Origin: Lanius collurio
Lineage: Eukaryota > Chordata > Aves > Passeriformes > Laniidae
DNA length: 64,000 nt
Direction of reading: 5' to 3'
Assembly (NCBI GenBank): GCA_020086605.1
Contig: JACBWW010000020.1
Coordinates: forward strand, 10,746,424-10,810,423
Position 1 is the first letter of the stretch, and each line of letters opens with the position of its first letter. The notes under the pieces are model-generated. The model had not been told where the DNA came from, made no database searches, and was given only the letters and a program-made list of their open reading frames with translations. Position numbers and translations under genes: made by a program. Positions 48,431 to 61,174 of this stretch are shown piece after piece.

Positions 48431-48837
48431 ATTCTTCAGGAATACTGCATGAAAATGCACAAAGTCATTCAACAACATGAAAAAGAATCATTTTATTGTT
48501 CCTGTGTGGGAAGTGACTGGTAAGCCCTCTAAGTCACTGGTTAATCCATCTTTTATTTCAGATTTCATTTTTCTTTGTTTAGGACTGACTTTGATGGATA
48601 CTACATATTTTCACAATCCTTTCCACAGAACAAGTAATTGCTCATCAGGACACCCTTTAGAAAATTCAGAAACAGTTCTCCAAAGATCTCAAGTAATATA
48701 TATGATTTGACTACCAACTTGATTGAAGAAAAAGGTGCATCTTGTATGTTTGTAAGGTATATCTGGAATATAAAATAATCTTTTAATTGTTTTAATTATT
48801 TAAAATTTTGTGACTTTTAGATGTTAATTACTTTGTT

Positions 48838-48940
48838 TTGAGGGGCTTTGTGGTTTGGGTTTGGTGTTTTTTTTGTTGCTTTTCTGTGTTTGTAGTTTGA
48901 TGGGGAGTTTTGTTGTTTTCTGGGGATTTTTGCTGTGAAA
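48838..48940. repeat. G/T-rich low-complexity tract
   Basis: The plus strand is rich in GGTTTGGGTTTGG and TTTTTTTTG motifs, similar to the tracts at 46248 and 49070. Confidence 0.8.
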
Positions 48941-49069
48941 TTAAGCAAAGTAGAAACATATTGCATTCATTTAAAAAGTGGAAATTAATTTTCCTGCAGA
49001 TAGCTAGTATGTTTCTTTAAACAGAAGGTGGGTCATTTTTAGCCAGTAACTATATACTATATATTTTCT

Positions 49070-49228
49070 GGGGGTTTTTTGCTGTTTTGTTTTGTTGGTT
49101 TGGAGTTTTTTTGTTTTGTTTTTGGTTTTTTGTTGCTTTTTAAATTTTTTTTTAATTATTTTTCTCTTTGTTTTGCTTTGGAGGTTTTTTGGGGTTTTTT
49201 CTGTTTTTTGGGGTTTTTTTTGTTCTTT
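49070..49228. repeat. G/T-rich low-complexity tract
   Basis: Long T runs with G groups (GGGGGTTTTTT, TTTTGGGGTTTTTT). Three open frames overlap it but are compositional artefacts rich in F, L, G and V, or in K, Q and T on the other strand. Confidence 0.85.
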
Positions 49229-52200
49229 GTATGGAAGACATTTACACAACTTGAAGCAAGTTTCCTTACTTCAGAACTAGATTCTTAAATTTAGTACATC
49301 ACTACCTAAAAAAGGTTTATTTTGGATGTGAAATGTTACTGAGAGCTTAAAAATAAAAACCCCAAAACATTATCCTTCCAGCTATCATTGAGCCTTGGAA
49401 CATGCAGGCTACCTAGATAATGTCCTGTTTTAGGTGGTCTACTTAGCTACTCTTGTCCCTGTGTGCATCTCCAGACTTTCAGAGTGCAATTAGTTCAAAA
49501 TCAATCCAGACATAAATTTCCTCTGGACACAGAAATTAGGCATTCCTTCACCAAAACCTCTTGAAAGAGTAGAGCTCAGAGACAGACTATTCCTGAGCAC
49601 ATAGCTATTGGGTTTTATGTGTAAATTCTCTGCTCAACTGGAAAAACTCATGTGTGGGGATGATATTTTTAGAATTTTATATTAATATTTTGACGATGGG
49701 CTCTTTTCACTAATTTAAACATATACCCTTAGGAGAATACTGCACAATAATGAGAGTATGACAATTACATTCTCAAAATTTCAATGAAATATTCTGAGTT
49801 TACAAAGGGGCGAATTTTGCATCCTGTGCTACCCTCAATGCTTTTTTACTAGCTAACTGCATAGTAGGCAAGTTTCCTTCATCTCATCCTGATATAACAT
49901 GCGGTTATGATCATATAACTGGTAGTTGGTCCAGGTTCTTGATGCATTTCTAAGAACTGAAATATATAAACTTTCTGAAATTAGTTACCTATTTACTCTT
50001 TTTCTATACCTTGGACATTAAAATATGTGGAACTTTCAGTATGACATAGTTAAAGACTAATAATGAAGCAAATATATTAATATATTATTTCATAACAAAA
50101 TAGAGTTCTACTAGGACTCCCTTACAGCTATAATTTCTGCCTGTTTAGGGAAATACTTATTCTTTTTTTAAGCAGTTCCTCATAAGATCTTAAAGTCCTA
50201 TCTTTTAAAAACTTAACTCATTTCAGAAATCCTGTCAAACTCTTTTAGTATCTTGAATTAAAAATACACTGGGTTGTATTTGCTTTACAGAGACATATAA
50301 TAAAACTACTACTGATGCAAAAAAAATGAAAATGCAAATAATTTTTTTATTTGTTTCTGTCATAAATTCTTAATTGAAGCAACACAACCTTTCTCCTATG
50401 AAAATAGACAGAAATGAGGGGTCTGGCATTTGGTTTTGAAAAATAAATTTCATAATGTCTAAATTACATCTGAGTTCCTTTGAAGAACATTTTGCAGATT
50501 TTGACTAAATAATTTTTCTAGAGACAGTAATTAAGAAATATTGGGGATAAGTATTTAAGTGATATATAAACTATTTGACCATAGTGCTCTGTGAATATTT
50601 ATCTCTTTGGAGTTTTGTCCTTTGTTTAAATGTGATTGTTTGCCTTATAAAAGTTGCTGACATATGAAAGATTTTTTCCCACCATAAATTTGTAAATGCA
50701 CATACTCCTCCACCCCCAACCAACAATTTAGTGTAATTCCCTTGTCTCATGGATCATGTTGAAGGGTAAAACTGTAAGTTCCTTAAGTCTGTTTCTCACC
50801 TATAACCACAATGAATAGACTACTTGGCACCAATAAACAGTGATCAGATCTATAACAATAGGTACTTCATAGCTTATGAGATAGAAATTTATGTTAAACT
50901 GAAAAGGGGAAAATTGACCAATTTAGTTCAATCTGTAATAACAGCAGATTTGTAACTGCAATTCAAGTATGCCCTTATAGCACCTTTTTATTTTTTCACC
51001 TGAAAACCATGTTATGGTCATGTTCGTTTTTATTCACATGTTTTACGAAAACCAAGTTTTGAGCTGACTCAGCTCTTTTAAAGGACTTACCACAAGATTT
51101 TAGAGCTTAGTAAGCTCTGATCAATATCTTGTTCTAATCTCTCAAGGGTTCTTGATTTTTCTTGCCTTACCACAACAAGAATGATAAATGTCAGCTGTAG
51201 GTAGCACTGAAGCGGCAACACTCCACTTGTTTCACCTTCCTACTCACAGATATTCTTAGTTACCCAGGATTCAGATGTTTCAAACTGTTTTTCTTTTTCA
51301 TCACTCTTTCCCCGTTGGTTATCCAAAGAAATGCTGGGAAATAACTGATAGAGTGGTGTTTATTCTAGACAGAAGAAATAGTGTAGAATGCAGCAGAATA
51401 TGCAAAGTTCTCATTAATTTAGTCTGAAAACATGGAATAGTTTGGTTGGGTTAAAAGGTGAATTACCTTGAGTTGTGTTATATAAAGAGGAAGAAGCTAC
51501 TGTACTCATTCATTTTTTCCCAAACCACTATGCGTCTCCAAAAAATCTAAATATTTTTCTAGAAGATAAAGAGCTAAATCTGTAAATGTTATAGCTCTAA
51601 TATCACCAATCAGGCTTATTTAAAACTAAATTTTATTTTATTTTATTACTAAGTATCTTTACACTATGTTTCTTTATTGATCTGTCTTTATTTCTCTTTT
51701 CCAGACAAAAGCAAAGAAACAAGCATTAATTTAAATTTTATGAGAAGAGATTCAAAAGTTGTAAAATTTCATTTTGATTAAGTTTGAATACATGTTTGAA
51801 GTTTGTAGTTTACACTGAATATAGTTAATGAAGACTATTCTAAAGTGCAGTTATGCTCTGTATCATATAGATTAAATTCTCATTTCCTGATGAAAAATAT
51901 AGTAAAGATACAAAGTGTAACCTATACCATATGAGAAGGCAACAAAGAATAAAAACATAAAAAGGTCAACAGTCATGACAAATAGCAAATAAGGTAAGAT
52001 TAACATTGAATGTTATTTGGAATTTGGACAGAATTTTCAAAGGCCAAGACAAAAAATATCAGTTTTGAAATAAGATGTCAAAAAAATAGTGAGTGTCATT
52101 GTGTGCAAAGGGATGAGAAACATATGTAAACACTTTGATGAATCATGAAACGTAAGGCAAAGAGGTGATGTTCTTCCATTTGACAGTATTTTACTCTAAG

Positions 52201-55200
52201 TGTCCCTAACTAATGTAGTAGGTATTCACAAAGATGTGCATAACTATTGTGTGTTTGAATAGTGGTAAAACATCAAGTCCTTCCAACTGTAGAGAAGATT
52301 AAACATCTGTCTAGATTATTTTAATACCTCAAGAGAGTTTAAGTTATGTATCTTACTCTAGCAACTACTGTTCTGGGTAATGTGGTAGCTCAGTTTAAGT
52401 ACTTAAAGAACAGTGGTAATTTGAGAATATATTAACGTTAAGAGACAAATGAGGGTTAAGCACCTTCAGAAATGAGCTTTTCCAGATAATTTTTCTTTTG
52501 TGCAGAGGCAACTGACCATCAAGCTACAGATCCCATACCAAATGTGTATAACGTGTGCTGACACATCCTTAAAGGTGTCACCAAAAAACCTAAATCAAGT
52601 AGTATTGATGTGCAGTGGGAATTTTGTATACAGTAGAAAATTCTGGAGGTTTCAACTGAGACTTGCATTTGTTTTAGGAATAGACCCATTTATGAAAGAA
52701 TATTCCTTTTAATTGTGAGTGTAATATAATGGAGGCATAGCATCATAGTAAAAAATTGGTCTATAAAACATTGTTTTTAACATTTCTATCCCTTGTAAAA
52801 TTCTTGCATTTTCTGATGGAACTAATAAAGGCCCCAGAAACAGCATACATTGTTGCTTTTGTTGATTTTCTTTTTCTTTCTTTTCTTCTTCTTCCCACTC
52901 CAGAAATATATAGTTTTCTAGAGCAAAATCTTGTATCATTCCAGTGGGCCCACTGTTAGGTTTTTTAGAAGGTAAATATCGTAGAACTTCATGAAAGAAA
53001 TCCTAGAACTGTTTAGTTAATGGAGAGAAAGAGAAAAGAGTGAAAGGAAGGTAGAGAGAGAAAGATAGATACAGAACCAGAGCGATTCTGAAAGTCTTAA
53101 TAGAAATTACTGTGACTGAGAGAACTTTTTTTCTCATCCTGAGAATGTAATCACACAATCTTGACGAAAATCAATGAACAAAAAGATAAAAGAAATTGGC
53201 AGGAGAGGTTTCTCATATGTGTGTGCAACAAACCAGAAAATGTGTGTGTGCAGTAAAACAGAAAATGCTGGCTTGCCTGGGCAAGTGGAAGCATTATCAT
53301 TACTCCCTTTTTCTCCACCGAAGAGAGAGAGGTGCTGCTTAGCAAGCACCTCAGCAAGCTGACCTGGATTCTAAATGAGCAAGTTTTGAGCTAGATTTTA
53401 AACATCTTTCTTTCCTTGCTTGTCTAATTTCACTCCTAGTTTAAACAATTCAGTTTCTCCCTCTTTATACTGTAAAACACTAAGTGTCAAATCCTCTTTT
53501 TCCTCTTGAGTACAACAGTTGAATGGCAATTATCATGAAATATATTCTGAAACAATCTCTGGAAAAATTTATTTGACTTAGTTTTTGCTCCCCAATAAAC
53601 TGCTTATATTATTCCAGTTTTTATATTATGAGTGGCAATTTTATTTGCTGACTGATAAAAGGTTTACCTTGCATTCTTGCATAGCTCATAGAAGAATATG
53701 AAGCTGAAAAATCTAATAAAGATTCTGCATTAGTCAGTTTTACATTTTAAAAAGCTGAATTAATGAATACACTGGGCTGTAAAGTGATGAGATGTTAAAC
53801 TTTATTACAGTTGTAAATGTGATTAAACAACTTCTTACCCTTCATTTCTATGATTAAGAAAACCAGTTACAGTAACTATAAAAATTCTGATTTGAAAGCA
53901 AAACCCAACAAATGTTACAAGTAAAATTTACATCTTAAAAATATAAAATCAATAAAATCAGTTAATGATATGCTGCAACTATCAACCATTTTTTATTAAA
54001 TGTTGGGTTTTTTTCACAGAGACTAAGACATGGTGATAAGTGACAGTATCACAATAACACTTCAGATGTGTCTCTCAAAATATTAAAACAAATAGAAACT
54101 GTAAATTTTGTTTGTAAATGACTATTTTTGTGAACAACCACAGTAATTTTGCTCTACTTATTGCAGTGAATTGTATAATACATTTATAATTTCATGACCT
54201 GCATAACTGATTTTTATTTCTACTATTTTTAGAAATCAATCATAAAGTTTTAAGATGTTTGCTCAGACCTAATAACTCAAATCTGTGTAACAAAAATTAC
54301 TGTTAGTTGCTATTCAATAAAATGTCTCCTATATGAGCTGATTATTTGCAAACTTGCTGACCTTGAATATAACACATGCAAATGAGATACTGCTGGTTTT
54401 TTAAGTAAATGATGTATATATGGGGACAAACAGTAATGAATTCACCTGCTGACATTTCTGGTATTGACAGACCTTGCTAACCTCAGATACATTCAAAATT
54501 CCAGCAGACTGAATCAATAGCATACATGAATTCCTGGGGGAATACTTGGAAGAAATAGAAATCTGCTATTTACTGTTCTACTATGAAAGACTTCCACTTT
54601 AGACTGGCTCCTTTATTTGTTTTGGCAATGATGAAAGGTAATTTACTTTAGGCTTCTCATGCTGTTTTACGTGAAGAAAGCCAGACAAAACTGTATTCCT
54701 GGTGTCTTGAGGCAAAGCCTTATTACATGCCCAGCAAGTGGCCAAGGAAGAGGTTAGTGCTCAGCCCTTTTTTATTTGTGATATCTTGTATCCCACTTTA
54801 CACAGGGAGAGGAATTGATGTTTGCAAGATAATTGATTTCGCTTAGCTATGTTTCAAACCAACTGTACTGTTGGAGTGAAAAGCATTAGTGTCTCTGTCC
54901 CATGTAAATACTAAGCTAGTTAATTCTCATCATTATGCAAATGTCACTAATTTTCACTAACACAGATTGCTCTGTAATGGCGATTAGGACTCATTTTGTT
55001 GGTGAAGAGAAAAGCAATATGCCTTGGCATATATCTTGACCTTTGAATTGAGTTCATCATCACCTGTAACTCACACATAGCATTGTGATCGTGGATGTAG
55101 TAGAAAGTAGAAACATAGGCAAGGAAGGCACTTGTAAAGATGTGTCTGGTAGTTCTATTTGCTATGGCTAGTTTAACTTCAACTTGGATAGCATAAATCT

Positions 55201-56138
55201 ATAAGGAATGACTGAAAAAATGAATAGCAACCCAGCTTTTGTTGATTTCGAAAGCTTTTTAGCTGGATACAAGCTAAGCACTAGGAAGGATAACACTTCT
55301 TCCTTTCTAAAATGATGTTCTTTATTTCCTGGGTCTCACAGACTCATCTTCTAGTTTCAACGTGGCCTGAATTTTTTCATAGAATAATATTTTATGCAAT
55401 ATTTTGAAAAAAAAAGAAGTCTAAACGATGTCTGCTATAATTCATTCTTTACATCCTTTAGTGGTGAGATACAAATACAAACTCAGAGCTGTATGTTGTA
55501 AATTCAAAGATATTCTACCCCCACAGAATAACAAAGAATAGTCTTACTTAAAAGCAAGACACATCTTGCAAAAATACTGTTTGATTTTAATATGATCTTA
55601 CTTCTGCAAGGATGATGGTGTGGAAAACTTTTATTTTTATAAGATATTTATGTTACAGAGCAGTCTTGACACAAAATGGAAGAGGCCCTGTTCATATTAC
55701 TTTAAACAGAAGATCCTACACAAGAGATTTTATCAGAGACTCTAAAACAGAACTGTCAAAGTGCATTTCTTTCTTCTTCAGAAATGAAGTATCCCTCCAA
55801 ATCAGTAAAAAAAAAAAAAAATGGTAAATGAAATTAATTTATGTTGCTTTAATCAGAACTTTCAACCATTAACTGAAAGATTAACATCTAGAAAATGCTT
55901 TATGGAAAATATTGGTTATTTCAGCATAACTCAAGTTTCATTGATAATTTCCTAAATTAAGATGAATAGAAATCTTCTCATGAATAAATTTCAGTGTAAA
56001 GAACTATCTCGTAGAGTGCAAAATATTTCATTGCACATATCTTAACTTTGACATTTTCTGAGTATAAGGCAGAGTTGTCTCACACCCTTTAAGTTTCCAT
56101 TTTGAACTAATTTTGTCACAGAAGTCAGGCAGTTATAC
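49229..56138. other. Long unique A+T-rich stretch, no gene seen
   Basis: Contains a purine-rich GA tract at 53022-53067 and an octamer-type ATGCAAAT at 54935-54942. No mobile element, RNA gene or coding exon was recognised. Confidence 0.45.
53022..53067. repeat. GA-rich purine tract
   Basis: GGAGAGAAAGAGAAAAGAG, then TGAAAGGAAGGTAGAGAGAG and AAAGATAG: a nearly all-purine strand with a few T. Confidence 0.85.
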
Positions 56139-56238
56139 GTGACTTTAAGCAACCTGGTCTAGTGGAACGCATCTCATCACAGAGGGGCTGGAGCTAGGTG
56201 ATGTTCCCTTCCTACCCAAACCATTCTATAATTCTATG
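56139..56238 (+). mobile_element. CR1 LINE, short 3' tail
   Basis: One hundred bases matching the end of the CR1 3' UTR. TTTAAGCAACCTGGTCTAGT is followed by GAGGGGCTGGAGCTAGGTG, then CCCTTCCTACCCAAACC and the terminal ATTCTATAATTCTATG. Heavily 5' truncated and non-coding. It is of the same general subfamily as the copy at 13710-14272 (shared AGCAACTTGG/AGCAACCTGG and CCCAAACC motifs). Confidence 0.9.
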
Positions 56239-59200
56239 TAGAAGTAAGGCTACTAAATGATTTGAGAGTGGTGACAATAAAGCAGGGTATTCAGGTCAGA
56301 GAAACCTAATAATAACCCTAATTGCATGCTCATAGGAATTTAGAAGCCTGGTAAATTCCCACTAATACTTAGCCCTCAAGGGAATTAGATTCTATTCAGT
56401 ATAAGAATTTATTACAACTGATTATAGTATAGGAATAAAATTATGATGACACTCTCAATAAAAAATGAAGAACATACTACAACTTAAAGACACTTTTAAA
56501 GATGTAGTTAATTATAAAATTTTATTTTGCAAACTTTGCAAATATGTTATAGAGTACTAAAGTCTGATTATTTTAAAAGGGAATTTGATGATCTGTCAGC
56601 CTTTGATAAAAGTGAAATAGTTCTTTAAAAGTCATAAAATAAAGAATTCACACTTCTAAATATTTAGAGGAACTTCTAGAAACAATGATAAAAAAAGTAA
56701 AAAAAATACGATGTTTCTATTTATTACCATTCATGAACTGAAACTGTTAAAACAAAGACAGCTCATGATGATACTGAACCAGTGAGAAGATAACAGTAAC
56801 ATTTAAAATATATATGTCTTCAGATAAAGGATTTCAATGAAGTTGGAGAAAAAAGATTATAACTTTTTGAAATGTAATACCATTTATTTTGCTACCCACC
56901 TGACAGCACTCCTTAGCTTCTCAGTTTTGTTGTTTGCTTCTCCACTGGTCCTACTCAATTTTACCAAGGCTGTATTAACAGTGTCTTGAATCACATTTCA
57001 TTCCTTGCCACTCCTACCTACCCTACGCACTTCTGTTTATTACAGCTGACACTTCTTTACCTTTTTACCTGAACCATGTTCTTCTTCTGGCTCTTCAGCT
57101 TGGATTTGCTGTTCCCTGCTCCACCAGGCAGTGCTGGTTACTCCCTATCTGCCAGAAATTAATGCCCTGCATTACCTTTTATAAGCTTATGAAAGTACCA
57201 GTGATAAACAATGCACAATTAACTGTTGTATTTGCATATGAAAAATAAAGAGAACACTCACTTTTTCAGTTGTATATGAATAAAATATTTAGGTCTCACT
57301 GATTTTAGAGTAAATCTTAAAGATGTAATATTTCTCAAAAGCTATCCACAGAGGAATATAAAGAAAGAATTATAATTGAAGGAGTAATTGTTTTTAAATT
57401 ATTTCTGTTCTACATATTATATTTGGTTTAAAAATCAAATAATCATTATTGATAGCTCTGATTTTACTTTTCTGAGGGGCCTATGGGGAGGGTATTGCCT
57501 TTAAATGTGGCATTGTATGAAACATGGAGAATAAATCTTCTGTGACGAGACAGAATTTTTATTAAGAGAGAGGAATCCTCTTTAGATTCAATTTTTCTAT
57601 TGTAGGACCCCAGATTTTTTGCTGATACCACAAGCGCCTGTCATACACTAGCACTTCCTCTTGCCTGCCCCTTCAGTCTTAGTAGTAAGAAAGACTGATG
57701 ATAATACCTTATTATGCAGAGAAGATGACAAGTTTAAATGTAAACGATCTGACCACCGTCTCTTGACTGCATCAGTCCCCATCTCTTTCTATTATTATTA
57801 TTTATTCAGTATCGATATTCAGTTGTCTCCTATTCCTACTGCAAATTCTTCACACTTCTAAACCATTCTCTGGAATGTCTGCAGAATTTGAATTAACTGA
57901 ACAGATGAACCTTAAATAGAATTATTATGCAACAGAACTCAGGTAGTCTAATGTCAAGTACACAACACAGCTGATTTTCTCCTCTACTGCTCTTTTGCTT
58001 CATGGCAAAGCTGTATTTTTCAACCAGAAATAAGGATCAAGACATTCAGTTCAAGTTTTAAAGTAAACATCTTCATAAGATGCTTACACAACAGTTCTTG
58101 TATTTGATCTGAACCATATCTAATTGCAGCAAATTACCTTGCTGTGTCACATCAGATTTTGTGTTGTTGAATTATAGTTATTCATTTAAAAGAAGGAAGC
58201 TTCACCTTTCTTCAAATTTCTTGAATATCGAAACGAATGTTGCTTAGATGTGAGGTTGTTTTGTTTTTAATCTGAGAAGCTAAGGGAAATAAGATTCCCT
58301 TAGGTTATAAAAAAAGAGATAAAGCCAATGACATGTAAAAAATACCCTATACGCGTGCAAGTCAAGTCAGATATTTATAACTGGCACACCTCAAGTTCAT
58401 TGCTAAAGTCATCTCCAGCTAGAATCTAGGTCTCTATATATTTTTAATGAACATTTTGCCCAGTCTTGAATGTAATAAATAATTTATTCTCTTTGAAATT
58501 CCTTAGGAAATGGTGTTAAGAAGTAGTCTTTTCCTACAAAATGGCACTGCTTTCCCATTAAGAGAGCTGCTCAAAACAACACTATTTATGGGAGAAACAC
58601 TAGTTCCAGACATTTAAAGGTCTTTTATGTTTCAGAGAATATTCAAAAGTGGGGAAAGAAGCAGATGGTTATGCTACTAAATATGGTGTATAACATTGTG
58701 ATCTGATGACAGAAAAATATAAAAATAGACACACACCACCCTGCCCCATCTTCATCCTCTGCTCTCAGTTTCAAGCTCCTTTCCTCATGAGACAAGAACT
58801 TAATCTAAATAAAAAATGGTTTAGGAATTAGAGAAGTCCAGTAACCATTCTTGGGTGGTTTTTTTTGTTTTTTGGTTTTTTTTTTTTTCAGATTTTGAGG
58901 AAATAAAAAACAGTATGAAGAAGCATGATGGTGTGGAATAAAATCTTACAAGAATGTAAAGTAATGTCATAAAGAATGAGGACAGATATGAGCTCAGAGG
59001 AAGTTATGTAGTGCAAGTGCACTGATCAAAGTGGTTTCAACATCTGCTGTAGCACACTTCATGTTCCTCAGCTATCCACACTGTGGATGATAGGATGGAA
59101 GAGATTAAAGATTAATGTGACATCATGGAGAATATAAAGAAATTTTTTACTTGCCAAGTACTTTATTAAGTGTAAAATATAAGTTTATAGAAAAAGCAAG

Positions 59201-60589
59201 AGACACAAAAACAGCTCAGAAAATACGTTAAAGAATTTAAAGAAGGTAACTTGCACATTAAACTATTAAGAATAAAATGTCAAAAATTGTGTCAAAAATA
59301 TCAGAAAATAAATTATTGGGCTATATAGGGTGTCTTGTCAGATGTATATTTTTTCCTTTTACTTTCTGAAATATATTCTGCTGTGTAGATCTTCCACTTT
59401 CTGATTGTGTGGCCCTGCTCCTGACTCAGCAACAGCATATGAGAGGTGTCTTTTCTCTCTACTACTTCCAAGGAGCAGTGGCTCTTCTGTGCCATGCTGC
59501 ATTTTACCTCTTATATAGGCACCATGGCCAAGAAGATTCTTCTTATGTTCTTATAAATGTAGCTTTTGAATCTGAAAGGAGTCACATGTAAACTGACAAT
59601 TTTTTTTCAAAGTTGTAACTTTTAAATATTAAGAATAACAGATGGTAAACATGGTTTAACAAAAAAATCAGATTAATGTTTCTATAGAAATGGAAGGAAA
59701 AAACTCAAAATAGTAAATGAAGGAAAAAAATACTGCATACTGACCAGAAAAATTGGGAGAGCTCTTGCTCCCAAATCACAAAGCTTCATAGACCTCATGC
59801 CTGATGTGAGCATGGGTCAGAATAGACTATAAATAAAACATTATATTATCATTAATAGGTAACACTGAGTAGGTGTTACACACAGCACTGTACCACAGAC
59901 AAAGATTAGCCTTTCAGAACCTGATTTGCTCTGTTGAGCCTTAATACTGCAGGATCCTTCAGACTCTGAGGTTATGTCACCTCCTGTATATTGTGTGTGT
60001 CCAGATTCCTGCATCTACCAGATATCATCTCATAGCTTGTTTCTTTGCAGAGCTAATCTTCTGGATATCAATTTGAAAAAGAAATTTTATTCTGTAAGGT
60101 GTAAGCTTGCTTCAGATCAAGACTTCATATCAACATTATCATTATTATTCCTTATTCATCTAAAGTCTGGGGTCTCATCGTGCTACATTATTATAGCACT
60201 AGGAGGGGCAGAAGAGATATGCAGCCTTTCAAATAGATAGAAGCAGGAATTTGCATCCTGTTGAAGCCTTGCAGAAGGCAAATATGTGTAATTCTGAATA
60301 AATATTGAAAATTTATGTTTTAAGTGTTCGCAAAAAGATGGAATCATGCTGGTGGGAGGGAATGATTAACTCAATCACAAGGGAAGAAAAAGGGCCACAC
60401 CAAATATAGACTTTAGAATTATGAAGAATAGAGAGAAAGGCAAAGGAGTGAAAAAAAATATTATTGTTAATTCTGCAATGAGAATGATCCCAATTATAAT
60501 TACATTGGATGCCTAATAAAAGTAAATAATAATTATTTATTATACAGCATCATATAGTAAATTTCAAAAGCAGGCATTGTATAAAGTTT
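56239..60589. other. Unique A+T-rich sequence, no gene seen
   Basis: Contains a T/G tract at 58857-58890. No other repeat, exon or RNA gene was recognised. Confidence 0.5.
58857..58890. repeat. T-rich tract with G interruptions
   Basis: TGGTTTTTTTTGTTTTTTGG followed by a run of T. Confidence 0.9.
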
Positions 60590-61162
60590 TCCATTCATTC
60601 ATCACTCCTTGTCCTATTACTACATGTCCTTGTGAAGAATCCCTCTCCTGCTTTCTTGTAGAATCCCCTTAGGTACTGGAAGGCTGCCTCCCCAGAAACT
60701 TCTTTTCTTCTGGCTGAGCAGCTGCAGCTCTCTCATCCTGTCTTCACAGGAGAGATGTTCCAGCCCTCTGATCACCTTCATGTGCCCCCTCTGGATTTGC
60801 TCCAACAGGCTGATGCCCTTCCTGTGCCAGATGCAGCACTTTGGGTGAGGTCCCATGAAGGTGGAGCAGAGGGGCAGAATCACCTCCTTCACCCTGTTGG
60901 TTATACTTTTTGGATGCAGCCCAGGATAAAATTTGCCTTATGGGCTGCAAGTGCACATTGCCAGCTTGTGCTCAGCCTCTCATCCATCAGTACCTCCAGG
61001 TGCCTCTGTTCAGCCTCCAGCCTGTATTGACGCTGAGGATTGCCCTGACCCAGGTGTGGCACCTTGCACTTGGCTGTGTCAACTTCACGGGGCTCCCACT
61101 GGTGCACTTCAGTTTGTCCAGGTTCCTCTGGATGATGCCACATCCTTCAGACGTGTAACACA
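60590..61162 (-). mobile_element. CR1 LINE internal fragment, ORF2 C-terminal half, broken frame
   Basis: The minus strand encodes the late part of CR1 ORF2 in two frames. The upstream piece (61143 down to 60901) includes HLGQGNPQRQYRLEAEQRHL and ends FILGCIQK. The downstream piece (60892 down to 60620) includes HRKGISLLEQIQRGHMKVI and SCEDRMRELQLLSQKKRSFW. The two frames differ, so at least one frameshift lies near 60893-60900. Antisense landmarks such as CCTGTCTTCACAGGAGAG and GATTTGCTCCAACAGG confirm the family. No 3' UTR or tail is present at the 60590 end, which is unusual for a LINE copy and implies a later deletion or rearrangement. Confidence 0.93.
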
Positions 61163-61174
61163 GTCTGAAGGATG
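61141..61174. repeat. Perfect 12-bp inverted repeat at the CR1 5' breakpoint
   Basis: CATCCTTCAGAC at 61141-61152 is followed after 10 nt by its exact reverse complement GTCTGAAGGATG at 61163-61174. The left arm belongs to the CR1 fragment; the right arm lies at or just beyond its end. Confidence 0.9.

Noticed and set aside
49004..49288. Overlapping short frames on both strands
   Set aside because: They are products of the T/G low-complexity tract (Phe/Leu/Gly on one strand, Lys/Gln/Thr on the other).
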